Shown here piece after piece: positions 1 through 12,715 of a stretch of 64,000 nt of DNA. Within the stretch, counting starts at the first letter, position 1. Each line of letters begins with the position of its first letter. This stretch comes from Acanthosoma haemorrhoidale (Eukaryota; Arthropoda; Insecta; Hemiptera; Acanthosomatidae), in assembly GCA_930367205.1 (NCBI GenBank), contig OV884014.1, positions 75,185,104 to 75,249,103 on the forward strand, given 5' to 3'. Made by a program: the position numbers and the translations under genes. Under the pieces are notes generated by a model. The model ran no database searches and had not been told where the DNA came from. It saw only the letters and a program-made list of their open reading frames with translations.

Positions 1-860
1 CAGATTAGAGATGCCTAATACAATTTATTGCTGAGCCGGAAGGAAGATACTGTTATCATTAAACAGAAACGTGGCATTCTTTCGTCTGTATTTTGGCCTG
101 GCCTGTTTTACCACAGTAGTCCCGACTAAGTTCCAATCGGTCTGAAATATTGAAAGGGACTTCCTCGTTCGGAAACAAGGCGGAATTTTGTTTCGTTTTT
201 CTGCAGCCTACAGTCTTTGATTTTATAATTCTCATCTAATTCCAGAGAAATGATATTCACAATAGGGTTTTGTTCACTCTATAGATCGATTATTTTATGA
301 GTTCTAATTATAATCTCGAATAATTACAGATAATATGTATAATCTGCACTCAGTACTGGATATAACCCTCATTTTCTTAAGGAACAAATGACAAAATCAC
401 GGGAGCAGACCACAAAAAATTGGATGGTTCAGCTCTAGTTGTATAAGATGATAAAGCTTCTACAACAAAATTTAAAACTTTAAGAAGGTTAGGCGATCGA
501 TAGTTAGATAATCTTGTAGAGGAGAGTACTACATTCTAGTTGGGATGTTTAGGGACGAGTGGACTGGGACTAAAGCTGAGACACATGTATAAGAGAAAGG
601 TGGTTCCAAGAATTGGGAGAGATGCGGTCGCTTACTTAAAAAATAACAGGAAACACCAGTGACTTCCATGAAGTCACGAGGCAGGCATACACTAGAAGGG
701 GCTTGCTTCTACTTTTAGCATTATATATAATATTAGGATTACAATATTCTTAGCATTATATAACTTATCCCGTTTTTAATTCCTGAACTCCTGGGCAGGA
801 TGGTCATATTAAGAAATAACATGTTTTATAGACGATACATTAGTTTCTAAATACAAATTT
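1..860. other. AT-rich DNA, no gene seen
   Basis: No open frame of note, no splice-flanked exon and no repeat that I can match elsewhere in the window. The base composition is that of non-coding insect DNA. Confidence 0.6.
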
Positions 861-1263
861 CTCAATTTGGGTTATAAATGATTTCCTTGGAATCTAACTT
901 AATTATAGAGTGGAAGGGTAAGTGTATAGGTAAGGTACTATTGCTTACAATGAGTACATATGATAAATTAAAAGTTAAATATACATCTATAAAATCGTAA
1001 TACTCAATGAAAGGAGTAGGAGTTACAATAGTTGTGGTGATACGTTTATCTAAGTTTTTATGTAATGCGTTAGATATCCAATCATTGCTAATATTGTTAA
1101 TGTTAAAATACAAAATGAGTTAGATTTTATATAATTACATGTTACAACAAAGGTTTCTTGTATATTGTACAGAATTAAATTGTTTGGTACTACAGAGGTT
1201 ATTACATTGCATGTCATTTCGTACATCGCTCGAACTCTGAAAACTTGACTTATTCTTTATGAA

Positions 1264-1513
1264 ACCTCTGTACCTCTTCTCTTGAACATAGTGCATTGTC
1301 GGGGCACATACCTATCATAAAATGGAGTCAGATAGTAACGCCGTCATGGAAAGATTGTCCAGGTTATGAACTCGAACAAAACACACTTGTCACAGGGCTA
1401 GGGTGATCAGGCACCTCCTAGTGACGACGGGTCTTACTACTGCACGATCTGACTCCATGTCTGATAAGTATGTGCCCCGACAGTGCACTATGTTCAGGTG
1501 AAGAGGTATAGGG
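1264..1513. repeat. Fold-back element with about 70-bp inverted arms
   Basis: The left arm (about 1264-1334) and the right arm (about 1447-1513) are inverted copies of each other at roughly 85-90% identity. They share blocks such as GAACATAGTGCA, GTCGGGGCACATAC and ATGGAGTCAGAT. A loop of about 110 bp separates them. A second, diverged copy of the left arm plus loop lies in the opposite orientation at 26738-26885, so this is a dispersed repeat. The TGTCGGG motif inside the arm resembles an LTR terminus, but homology continues outside it, so an LTR reading is not favoured. I see no coding capacity and no clear target-site duplication. Confidence 0.7.
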
Positions 1514-1900
1514 TAGGTATTATAGGTAGTTTATGTGGTCTTGGAATGACCACGAATTCTCACTCGGTATCTAAGGGTAGGCGAAAACAGTCCCCATCCC
1601 GAAGGCGAGTGTGAACTTGAGAGAGGGAGTCTGGATCACTGGGGGAGACACTACTAGGTAAAGTTCGTAGGGCCACAGATGACCGTCGTCCTCTGGACGA
1701 AGAAGGAAGGAGAAGAGAGGAAGAAATCTCTTCCAAGGAGATGCTAGTGTCAACGAAACGAAGGCAGAGAATCCCACCAGGAAGGTGTGGGCTCTGACAA
1801 GGCCGGAGCAGAAATGAGAAGGCCATATCCAGAAACATCAGTGCAGCTGCAAGTACTAGTCCAGAGAGCCGTAGTTAGAGTGAGTTATTGGTTTTTTTTC
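1514..1900. other. Purine-rich, GC-elevated segment, no identified gene
   Basis: The segment between the fold-back element and the LINE pseudogene is richer in G and A than its surroundings. Short open frames exist on both strands (for example minus 1560-1838), but their low-complexity products match no family I recognise. It may be part of a retroelement, but that is a guess. Confidence 0.35.
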
Positions 1901-1984
1901 TTGAGGGGGGGTTTCCAAACCCCTTTTTATTTAACATTTTTACAACATATGTACAATATAATGAACAATATTTACAAAATTTCT

Positions 1985-2560
1985 TCAAATGCGTAGTCAG
2001 TAAATGCGTAACCCGGTAACACATCGTGCGAGTTTGCTTCAACTTCCTCGCAAAATGGTTACTAAAACGGAGGTGTCTGTCCATTTTAATGCCCAGATAT
2101 ACTAGGTTGTTGGCTGGTGAGTTTTGCTGCGTTCCTACTGTGTAAGTAGTAGGCAGCAGACTTTTTCCCTTTTGGAAAGAGAAAATTACGCAGTCAGTCT
2201 TACCCGTGTTTACAGAAATATTGAGTCTCACCAATCTCTCCCTGATCTGGTTACAGGCTACTTCAGCCTGTCTAAGAACTACCTTGGCGCTCCTTGGGGT
2301 ACTCCACGGGTCAGTTTGGAGAAACTATCACCCACCCGCACACACATCGATCTGTCAGCTATCGAAGCTAGCCAGAATTTAATAGAGTTGCTCCGGACAT
2401 TCCCGGTCGCAGAGCATTTGACAAAGCGTCCCGTTGGACACCGATTCGAATGCTTGAGTGCAGTCTATCGAAAAGCCGTGTCACTCATCTATAGTAATAA
2501 TATAATTGAGAATTGTTTCAAAACCTTACAACTAAATATCAAAGGAAAATAGTTGAAAGG
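1985..2560 (-). pseudogene. Jockey-like LINE reverse transcriptase, catalytic box deleted
   Basis: On the minus strand, a decayed reverse transcriptase of a non-LTR retrotransposon reads in two frames. The upstream part (about 2480-2285) carries the finger/palm sequence ending in TRGVPQGAP, the conserved RT motif that normally precedes SPLLF. After a frame change the reading resumes with a helix ending VRLNISVNTGKTDCVIF, then YLGIKMDRHLRF and the thumb region. The YADD catalytic box and about 45-50 residues that should lie between GVPQG and this point are missing, so the enzyme cannot be active. The motif KMDRHL...F also occurs in the LINE at 61000-61450, so the two belong to related families. 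The open frame at 2124-2552 on the plus strand is an antisense shadow. Confidence 0.8.
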
Positions 2561-2614
2561 TTTGCACTGGAAGTTTGTGAATTGACAAATGGTGGTGAAG
2601 AGAGAAGAGAGAGG

Positions 2615-3150
2615 GGGAGTATTTAATATAACAAATGACATGTAGCGCTATTTGTTGGCAGATAGTAGGAACTAAACAGCAGTAAGCAATATGTGCAGTT
2701 TTTTTATTGCGCCGTGGCGCTGTCTGTTGAGTGGCGGAAGAACTAGGTAATACTTATCACTACTGACTGGAAGTACTTTAGTTAGCTCCTGCGGAATCCT
2801 GAAGACCTGGTAATAAAGGCAAATTTTCTGACGTAAAACATCGGTCCAGCTGGGGTAGTTAGTTCCTCTATTGCTCAGAAGAATGCGCCACGGTGCATTA
2901 AATGTGCCAAATATTGATGTTTAGTTCCTACTATTGGCCAATAGATAGCATTGGATGTCATTTTTTTTAATGAAATACTTCACTGTTCATCCTAATATCT
3001 CTGTCTCTCTCTCGCCGGTGATTACAGGAGCTAGTTCCTTATTCTCTCAACAGATGGCACTCAAATGCACTTAATTTGCTCATTTTTTAAGTTAATTTTG
3101 ACTTTTAACTAATAGATCGCTCTGCATTCCAATTATTTACATAAAATAGT
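2615..3150. repeat. Fold-back repeat array with three related arms
   Basis: Arm A (about 2615-2750) and arm B (about 2856-2982) are long inverted repeats sharing AATGACAT, ATAGTAGGAACTAAACA, CACCGTGGCGC-type and GAACTA blocks. Arm C (about 3028-3145) is a more diverged direct repeat of arm B, with the same AGTTCC...CTCA...AATGCA..TTAAT order. Purine-rich GAGAGAG tracts flank the outside of A, with matching pyrimidine tracts beyond B and C. There is no coding capacity. This looks like a non-autonomous fold-back transposon that gained an extra terminal subunit, or two nested copies. Confidence 0.65.
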
Positions 3151-4977
3151 CTCTCTTTCTTCTTCTCTACTCCTTTAACATTGCTTATGACAGCAAAATT
3201 TAATATCAGCAAAATAAAATGTATCACTTAATCGGTAAATAACTATTTTGTTTTAAAATTAAATGTGGTTTATGGAATAGGTTTTTAGTATGTATAATGG
3301 AGTATTATAAATTCAAATATCGATGTACTTTTGTGTTTATTGATCCATTATGCGATTTAAACCATAATTCTTGGAAGTTGATCTTACCTTGTAATTATTA
3401 TCAAAATATGAATCAAATAATATTGTATATAATGACTAATTAACTTAACCTTCATATTTTAAGTAATTGATCATTTACCTGAGTTTGAACCTTATAATAG
3501 TCAGCTCCTTGAATTAGAAATGTTTACCCTTCCTACTTATATGTAGGCTATATGTGGATGTGTAAAACTGACATTAATTCTTTTTAATAAATTTAATTTC
3601 TTTATTAAATTTGGCAAGTATTAAATATATAATTGCAGCACAGTTTAACTGCTTATGATAATAAGTATACTTAGATTGGTAAGGCGATGGTATACTTGTA
3701 TTAAATTATCTGTAAAAGTTTTACTATTTATTGATCAGTTTTATATATAAAAATCAGTTACTTTGATGTAAAAGCTAAATTTTTCTTAATTGACAATGTT
3801 GGGTACCCATACAAATTTTCATAAGGCAATAAACAGTATTCGTGTCATATTTTGTACGAATGGGATAATAGTTTGAAATTAAACGGAGTATTGAGTTTAA
3901 AAATAAGGAAGAGGGGTGAAATATAGAGATCACATTTTTGGGACAAGTTGTGGAACTATTTATTGGTGCTGTTAAATTTGATGTAAATATACACATATAC
4001 AGTTATCTACTTTAAATTGTAATGATATTTAACATTCATGATTAATGTTTTTTTATTTAAAATGTATAAAAATAAACGGTATAATTCTAATTCTTTTTGT
4101 GATTGTTGGCTCAGATGAGGCCCAATGCATCTAGTGTATTTTTTGTTAAATAGATACTGTTCCACTCACCGTGGATCGGTTTTCATCATAGTTACTAATG
4201 TTAAACTAATAACACACAAGATGGTTAAAATGATTTGTATGGTCTATCATAAACCACTTCATAGTTGGCTCTGTGGGTTGTGTTGTGCAATATTTTGTGG
4301 TGTAAATATTTCAAGTGTATTTAAACCCATTCAACTTTTGACATATTCTTGGTTTTTGGGCTTTTCAAGTTCTGTAGCGCCAGAACCGAAGATTGATATT
4401 TTCTGGTTATTACTGTCTCTAACACTCATAAAAATAGAGATGACGTTGCGAATTAATTCTATTGTTAAATAAAATAACCTACCAGATAAACACTCATTAG
4501 GAGCTATGTCATTATCCTTTCCAATGGGTTGACCAAATTTATATTAAAAAACTTTTAATATCTCTAGATCTGTAGTTTGCTATTGTATTTTATAACAATA
4601 TATAATATATCCATTGGGTTTGATTTTTGTACTCTATCTGACCCAATTACAATGATAAATTTTTGTTTCCCTTTATAAGGTGAATGGTCAGAGACTTAAA
4701 ATATCAGAGAATTACAGTCCAATTTTTCAATTATTTTTTAATACTTACACCTAAATCTGGGAGGATCTTTAAGAAAGTCCCGATAACTTATGCTTTATGC
4801 TCGGGATGGTTACATAACCATTTTTCCATTTGAGCGCAGATTTCATTTATCTAGTTCAACTGCCCTGAAATCAGCCAGAAGTGATATTTTTTCTTATTGC
4901 AACTTTTATGTAGTTATGATCCACATTTTAGTAGATAATCCTTATTTGTAAAGTATGTATAAAAAAATAAATAAATG
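3151..4977. other. AT-rich DNA, no gene seen
   Basis: The longest open frame, plus 4125-4472 (115 residues), has hydrophobic, AT-driven composition, no recognisable domain and no splice context. A GTGAGT donor-like site reads on the minus strand near 4166-4172, but no open coding sequence precedes it. Nothing else can be supported. Confidence 0.55.
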
Positions 4978-5122
4978 ACACAGAAAGTAAAGGAACACTG
5001 CCGAAAAGTGCCCCTCGTGTATGTGTTTCTTAAATACTTCTTAAATGATGTGGAAAAACTACTTTGTATTTTTGATCAAACATATTTATCTTACCAACTA
5101 ACATTTTATTTGTTAAACCTTA
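4978..5122 (+). repeat. Diverged dispersed repeat, copy 1
   Basis: The stretch GTGTTTCTTAAATACTT, then GAAAAACTACTT, TATTTTTG and TTATTTG.TAAACC, recurs in the same order and spacing at 8560-8672. The homology is clear over about 90 bp and fades on both sides. It encodes no recognisable protein. Its class is unknown. Confidence 0.6.
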
Positions 5123-7924
5123 GTATGAATAACCTTTTCAAAATTAAAAAAAAATTAATTAGCTGGTTAATGTAGATAAATAGATAATTCTCTTTAATTA
5201 TAAGAAAACATCAATAATGGAAAAAAAAGATTTGGAAATGGTATTTGCTTGTTTCATCAAGTACAGTTCTTTTAAAATCATGATTATTTAAAAAGTAAAC
5301 TCTTAAATGCTTAATTATTGAACATGTGATCTAACTCTGCAACATCTAAAATGCGCTGCCCTCTCTCCTCCCTCAATTATGAATAACAAGCAGCCGACTC
5401 TTTGGTCCCGGTTTTTTTTTTGTTTTTTTTCAAAAGTCTAGGTGTATCAGTTAAAATTTTTCTGACATATTCATTCTCTCATCTTCTAAATTTACTCTTC
5501 TTATTTTAAATACAGATATGAAAAACGATTTTCCCTTGGATTCAAATTAATAATTATTATTTAAATTAATACTCTTTTAAATAAGAATGAACTTTTTTCA
5601 TTGTATAAATAAAAATCATTTAATGTCTTTAGCCTAGCGGTTTATAACAAAAACATCCCTTGTCAATTGTCGCCACTTTTTCAAATAAAGTTAAATACAA
5701 TAACAAATTTTTAATTATAATTAACTTCAGTTCAAATTGTGTGGGGATCTGCTATGTATATAAGGTATTGCTGGTAGCTGATTTAATTCCACGGCTGAGT
5801 TAGTTTTTTTTTTGAGTGGAATGGCTCTGGTAGAACCAACAAATTTTTTTTCCTTGATAATTATTATTGATTGGGTTCTTTTTGGTAACCATCTTACTTA
5901 TTTCATAATAAATCAAATGACAGAAAGACTAAATTTATTTTTTGTAACATCATTAACATTGATTTTTAAATTATTTTGAAAATGTGACTGTGATTTCTAT
6001 GTGCCAAGTACTCAATGAGTTGTACAGAATTAAAATTCCCCGTCAATGGTCAATAGGCTTGCATTCTATTTGTCAATTTAATATTTCTAATATTAGTTTT
6101 TTTTTGTAGTACTATTTATCTATTGATGTTTTGGTACTATCCCTAAAATGGCATTGCTATATATTTTATGTTATTTTTAACATGAGAGGGGTTTGCAAAG
6201 ATTTCTATATAATTTGAGCTTCTAAAAATTTAATAGCTTTTCTATTAATAATATTTAAGTGAAATGGTTTTTTATTAGCAATTGTAGGAAATATGTTTTT
6301 TTATTGTGCAAGACATACATGGTGGTGTAATACTTTTGTAGTTTATTAAGTATTGTGACTTATCTGATAAAATTCCCTCATCAAGGTGAAAATATTCTTA
6401 ATCTATAATTATAATTGTTATTATGTGTTAACTATGATAGTTATTATAAAAAAAACCGATCAAATTTATATTAATTTTCATAATATTTATTCAGATAGAC
6501 TAAATAGCTCTCATACTTATCACAGCATTTTGGTTTTTATAAATGAGTAAATAGTATTAACTCTTTTGAGTTAATTATTTAAAATCAAGAATACAATAAT
6601 TTATTTATTGTTCTGGGGCAAAGTCGTTTAGGTACACAAATTATAGTTTTAATGGAATAAAAACAATGTATGTTCAATATGTACCAACTATACCAACATA
6701 TAAATGAATACAATCAAGTTTTAATTAAACTACTAAATCTAATGACAAAATAAAAGGAAAAAGGAAAGGGATTTTTAAAGTCTAATTTAATAACTAAATA
6801 CTAAATGGAGTGATTAAATAAACAAAATAAGTTTCTTAGTTTTAAATAGAGTACATAAGGAGAGAAACTTAGAAGAAGATTATATTAATTTCTGGATTGC
6901 CAATTGGTTTACTGTTCTACATGGAATTATTACTACTGGAATATCTGGATCTTCAACTACAGATGCGTATTAGTTATGTTAATTCAATAGATCAACCTCT
7001 TCATCATGTTTCTCTGGCATTTTTCTTTTCAATTTTCAATTAAATTTGCTCTTTCCAGGATATTAAAATTAATTAAATCCATGGTACAACATATCATGAA
7101 GAGAGACCGCCTCTAATCCAACCTTAGGTTTAGGAAGATAAGTTTCGAACCTATATTTTAATTTTATAGAATGTTTTTCAGGTTTCATATTTCAATATTA
7201 AATATTTCATAATGCTTCAGGATTATACTCATTTATTTTTATGTTTTAGATAATGAGCTTCAAGCTTATCAAATTAATCTTTTCATTGATGTAATGTTCA
7301 TCATCCACTCAGTCAAGGTCTATTCATGCATTATCACTACAATTTAGAAATTAAATTTCTATTTTCAATTAAGTTTAATTAAACTATTTTTCAAAATTTT
7401 CTTATTGTGTCATAACCAATTAAGTAAGTCTAGACAAAAGACTGACTTGAAACCCTCACTAGACTTAAAAGACAACATCGACTACTTACAAACTACTTAA
7501 CACAGAAACTTTAACATCACTCTAGAAAACAAACTTCACATATTCAAATAGTTGCTAAAACCAATTTGGATGTAAGGAATAGAACTACTAGGGACAGCCT
7601 CCGTCGAACCTCAAACGAGTGCAAACATTTCAATTCAAAGTCTGAACTGTGACCAACTCTCCCTTTTACATACTTCAAAGAAATCTCCATGTATCCTCTT
7701 ATATCATCATAATTTTCCAACTTCCAAAACCTAACAACGTCTCCTTATCCTGTAACAGTGATTCTTACAAGTCTCCTCGCCACCTAAAACATCCTGAGCG
7801 TATGCAGCTCTCTTTCCATCTCTTTGGTCTTCACATCATGGCTTTAAATGGGTGTGGGGGGAAGCTCCCACCCTTCCACCAGCTTCCTGAGGGGATGATC
7901 TTTTTAAGTGAGGTGGGGGGGGGG
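5123..7924. other. AT-rich DNA, no gene seen
   Basis: Long A and T runs and no open frame worth naming. The plus frame at 7649-7984 runs into the LINE-tail-like sequence that follows and has no known domain. Nothing else is supported. Confidence 0.6.
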
Positions 7925-8035
7925 TGCCTGGGCAGAATTATCTGTATATATTGTATGAATGAAATCTTACATTCCAGTAAATAATGCTGGATAAGCGAAT
8001 TGTAATTTTCTAATAAAGATCTCCTATTCTTCTCT
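7925..8035 (+). repeat. Possible diverged LINE family C 3' tail
   Basis: The order TATGAATGAAA, then AATTGTAATTTTCT, then AATAAAG matches the 3' tail of family C copies elsewhere (for example 55340-55430 and 63270-63360). Several bases differ in the middle. The GC-rich stretch just upstream (7840-7930) may be part of the same insertion. The similarity is moderate and could be to a sister family. Confidence 0.4.
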
Positions 8036-8559
8036 TTGTTTTCCCCATCACTTTCCTCAAGTACCATGTATTCATCACCTGGAATATTTTTGGCAACCCA
8101 ATTTCAGTTTGAAAATAAAAACCTCTTAAAAGTCTATTTATGGCTTCTTACATGATTCCATAATGATTATGACTGAATACAACACAGGAGAGACACTAAG
8201 GCCTAATACCAAATTAAATATTGTGCCTTTGACTGTGGACTATTCTGTCCGAAGAAAAACTAGTTGCTTGGGCACACTTTTTCCACAGCTCAAGGTAAAT
8301 ACACAAACAATGGGAACATTAAATAAAACATAATGTGTCTAAATTTATATAATTTTAACCAAATTGAAAGCCTTGAAGAAGAATTGTTTTGTAGGTGTCT
8401 TTCAGTTGACTATTATTCCAGTGACAAACACAAAATTACGGAAAATGAGTTTGTTTTTAAATTTTCAGATCAAGGAAAAATAACGAAGGTTCTAAAGAAA
8501 CTGAGTTTTTTTAAATGAGTAAAACTGAGTTAAAAGTTTACCACTGGTTTCGCCGTTTT
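8036..8559. other. No gene seen
   Basis: A short open frame at plus 8333-8518 is AT-driven and unidentified. No other signal. Confidence 0.5.
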
Positions 8560-8672
8560 TGGAAGTGAAGGAAGAATATTGGGCGTGTTTCTTAAATACT
8601 TAATAAACAATTTGAAAAACTACTTGCTATTTTTGGCAAAAATACTTCTTTTTATTTGCTAAACCATCTTTT
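8560..8672 (+). repeat. Diverged dispersed repeat, copy 2
   Basis: This is the partner of the repeat at 4978-5122, in the same orientation, best conserved from GTGTTTCTTAAATACTT to GCTAAACC (8587-8668). Confidence 0.6.
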
Positions 8673-11600
8673 GTCATTGAAAAAAATTGGACAAATAACA
8701 AAAAAATTTAACCTATTAAAATTAGGTTAGGCGATGTAAAATACGCGATTTCTATTAGTTGGCTCTCAGTAACCCAATAACTTAAGGTATTTTTGTGGTC
8801 AAGCGTGTTAATTCGTACGGAAAATATCAGAACTTTCAAGTTCTTTTTTTATTTTAATCTTGGATAGCTTCTGTGCAGTGAGCAGAAATTTTGAAGAAAC
8901 GATGATGACTTTTTTTCGGATTTAATTTGTGTTGCAAACTACCCGTAATTGCACCATAAACAATAAATAGCTGGCAGAAAATAAAAATATATCAATACGA
9001 TTTCAGACAGGTTGGATTATGTTTACGAACTCTATCCTCCAAAACATAGAGACATACTGACGAAAGGGTATTGACACCTTGTTTGTAAATGGCATTTTAC
9101 CACAGTATACTCCCCAGTGCACTCTAGGGACTAGTTTTGGCCAGAAAATTCAAGAATACCTAATAATGTTGGTGGGAAAACATTAAGACAGTCCGTTTCA
9201 TACGGGCATCCGGACGTGTTTTGGTATTGCTCGTCTCACATCATGTGCTCCAAGGTGCTGGGATTTGGACAATTTCACGTGTATGAAAATGTAAACATCG
9301 GTGAGTTGTACTGATGTGTCTAAATTTTCTTTTGCATGCTTTATATCTACATCTTCTCATCATACCTCGTGCCCTTTAAAGCACTATCTAAAACCACCGT
9401 CTGGCATCTGGGACAGGGGCACCTCCTGGGCATCGGCCTGTTCCCAGCGTATGTACTCTCTTGGGGCGGGCTGTCCAAATGGGTTTAAATGTACAAAAAA
9501 CAGCTTCGATGGCCAGAGCCGTTTACGCCGAAATCAACCCAATCAGTCCAATTCAATCCTGTATGAGAGTAAAGTTGTTCCTTCCAGGTTCAGCAGCAAT
9601 TAAAGCACAATTCCTGTAATATTGACAACTATAGTCGCATGATTCCTAGAAACTATCTGTTGTTGGATTAGTGAATATATATGATTATAGAGGGCTGTTT
9701 CATCGGCACCTTGTAGGCTAGCTTTTCACGACTTGTTACTCTCTTATCCGACAGTATTTTCATCACATGGCTGCAATAAACTATCCTATTGCTTTCTTCT
9801 TAATCCATTTCATTAACATGAATGAAAAGGATTTTTCCTTTCATATGTAATAAATATTATTTGTCTCCAGTGTGTAGTTCTGTGTTGATGAGTGTTTCCA
9901 CGGGTTTTTACTTTTACGTTGGTTCTGATGGTAACATTTCTTTTTCATTGCATCAAAGCCATATTTTTCTCTCCATACTACTCAAATATCACATCTCGTT
10001 AAATTGCAAAATGTAACCTATGATTGCTCGTGGTTGGCTCCAAGATTAGCTTGCAAACGTTTAAGTAAGGACGAATTAGTTTCGGTAGGTGATTTTCATG
10101 ATGTGTTTGGATATTTCTCGATGAACGAAGTTCTTAATGAGTTGTTGTTGAATTGTTTCATTAAGATGGGACCCAAGATATTGTGCAGTATTTTACCTCT
10201 TTCTATTTCTTCACTTACATCAGTGTGATTAATAACGAAATAATATCCTTTAGCTTTTATCATTATTATTTTAACTATATTTATTGATAATATTTACTTA
10301 GATTAACATGCTCATGCCATCCAGCTCTTCTTTGGTAATAATTACCTTTCCTTGTCGTCAAATATCAGGAGAATGTCAACAGACGCAGAGTGACGGGTCA
10401 CAGGTCTCTATAGCGAAAATTGTACCAAATCTTTCTTATCAATTGCAGAATCTGTGAAATGTGGACATAAAGGAGCTGAAAAGAAGTATATCGAGGGATT
10501 GAAAAAGTCCAGTCTGATCCTCGTTTAACCCTTCTTCGCAAGTTCTAAAAAAATACACGTTTTGAGTCAGGTAACAAGAAGCTGATGCTATATAATACAT
10601 CGCGTAGAGTAACGTTTGATTTAATGCGATTCGAAATGACTAATGATTGTTAAATGATTCTAATAATTACAAGTATGCTCTAAAAGGTGTCAAACTACAC
10701 GCAGTGACACGACCCCTGGAATCAGCAATTTTTCATGTTCAAGAAGTGACTTCGGTGGGAGGGTTTACCAAAACCAAATGAGAACCATCTCATAGTAGCA
10801 TTTCTGACGTGAGTATAAGCGTGAGTTTAGAGTCAAACTCTACGTTACAGGTCGAACGGAGGAATCAAACAGAACACACGTGTAAACTAATAAGTGTTTC
10901 TGAATTTGAAGACACCAACGGACTAAATATGGCGAAGCTAGTAATCCTTGAATTAACAACGTTTCCTATATAACCTAATCAAAACTCCCTAAAATAGTCA
11001 ATATGCAAACCACAGAAGTTATATGTATTGACTGTATATTAGCATTTTATTAATTAAAATGAAATAGGCATTAGCCCGGTTTTGAGGAGCCAGGTGAGGT
11101 CAGGTAATAGACCGTTTGTTGGTCGGTCCTGTGTGACCTAGAATAACAAGCTGTTTTTGGCATTTCGTATTTCCACCTGCGATATTAATATAGCCTTAAT
11201 GGTGTCATAATTGCTCTAATCATGTTATTAAATGCTGTGATTATCCTCACATCGATTTCGTTAAATGTGATCCTTATTATACATAAGTAGGGAGAATTAA
11301 TGTTTTTTTAATAACATACGTTTCTCGACTATATAGGACAAAATGCGTCTGTCATCTTTTTGACAAATAAGAGAATCCGTAAATCGATTAACTTTCAACA
11401 AAGATTCGTAACGTTCAAGAGGGAGCTTTAATAAAATTATATGTAATAACATAGTATATAAATAAACAAATCAAATTAGTTTGTACGAAAAAAGGCTTTT
11501 CCAAGTTTCACGATTACAAATTGCTCTAGCGTATTTGCTGATAAAGTGCCCTTCCCAAAAAGCTTCTGATTATTGATCCCACAATTCGGTTTGAGTCGTG

Positions 11601-12255
11601 TGATACTTAACAAGACGAGTGAGTGGGTTTAGAACAGGAAAGGTTCTTCAGATTCCCAAGAAAATAAAATCGGGACGCCTTTGCTCAAGAAGTATTATAT
11701 CAAAACAAACTACGGAATTAGGTGCGTTTAATAGCACAATAAAATATTATCAATTTCTAAGAGATCACAATTAACTAGATTTATGGACAATAATTTTCAT
11801 TCCGTGTTTATTATTATTGTTTACGCATTTCACACTTCTTCGGAAATTACCCGGGAATATTCACCTACCACCAGCTCAAGGGTTAGGCTTAAATTATTTT
11901 ATGTCCTGAATTTTCGAACTGTGCAGGTAGTTCCTCAATGAGTTATGTTTGCTGGACCATGTCAAATATTTTCTAAGGCAGCTCTAGCATCCAAAAAGAT
12001 CCCAGCGCGTCCTCCGGGATCAAGCCATCGCAGAAATTATGATCGAGAAAATCCTGCAAATTTCCAATCTATAGATTTGCCTTAATTATTCAGCTAAGTT
12101 TTGGTATTTCCGCTTCTTTTCAGTTACTACTTTTAGCAAATTATCACACCTAGCTCAATAATCTTCACCAGTTTTCTCTTGTTATCTATCAATTTAAAAT
12201 CATGTAGTCAGTTCTGATAGGATGATCCTAGTGATAGTGATATTATTCTCTGAGA
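8673..12255. other. Intergenic DNA with one GC-elevated patch
   Basis: The patch at 9370-9600 is richer in G and C and is open on both strands (plus frame 9301-9603, and a minus frame without a Met). Neither product is recognisable, and this may be a decayed element. The rest (9600-12255) is AT-rich with no supported gene. Short frames at 9822-10228 have no domain. Confidence 0.5.
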
Positions 12256-12510
12256 CGATTGTTGCCGGGTGGGATTTGATAGTTATGGGATTGGTTGCTA
12301 TAGCTTGATGATTGCAGAGACTCCCTTACCCTCAGAACCTGACAGCCTGAAGTGCCATGCTTCAGATTCCACCTTACTCCTACACAAGCGACACAAGTTG
12401 CTGATCTCTTCCCCACAGATGTTTTTTCTCTTAGCTCTTGTGACAATGACTTGTTCTTGTATAGCCATAAAGAATCCTTCTGTTTCCGGCAAGATATTGA
12501 CATTTCTCAT
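12256..12510 (-). pseudogene. R2-like retroelement C-terminal fragment, frameshifted
   Basis: On the minus strand, the reading from 12510 gives ETEGFFMAIQEQVIVTR, then NLCRLC. This matches the conserved region of R2-like non-LTR retroelement proteins, in which an E-GF-AIQDQV-TR motif precedes a CxxC...H....C zinc knuckle. The knuckle is completed only after a frameshift near 12370, where the second frame reads KHGTSGCQVL. The fragment is truncated upstream at about 12510, so the reverse transcriptase is absent. Family assignment rests on remembered consensus and has not been searched. The frames on the plus strand are shadows. Confidence 0.65.
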
Positions 12511-12715
12511 CCAATATATTTATTATCATACCTGTCTTATTAATATTATTTTATTTTTTTAATATTCTGCAATATGTATTCCTATGTGTGTATGGGTTAT
12601 GAAGTACCCTTCGTACTATGGTTCGTAGTGGTTTTATTTCCATTTACAAAAATAAAACAAGAACGAAACAAAAGAAATTACATAATACATATAAACATAT
12701 GTTAACAGTACCGTG
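12511..12715. other. AT-rich spacer
   Basis: Nothing recognised between the R2-like fragment and the tRNA-like heads. Confidence 0.5.

Noticed and set aside
1264..1513. Reading the fold-back element as a solo LTR because of TGTCGGG...CCCGACA
   Set aside because: The inverted homology extends well outside these termini, which does not fit an LTR.
2124..2552. 142-codon open frame on the plus strand
   Set aside because: It is antisense to the LINE reverse-transcriptase pseudogene, whose conserved motifs lie on the minus strand.
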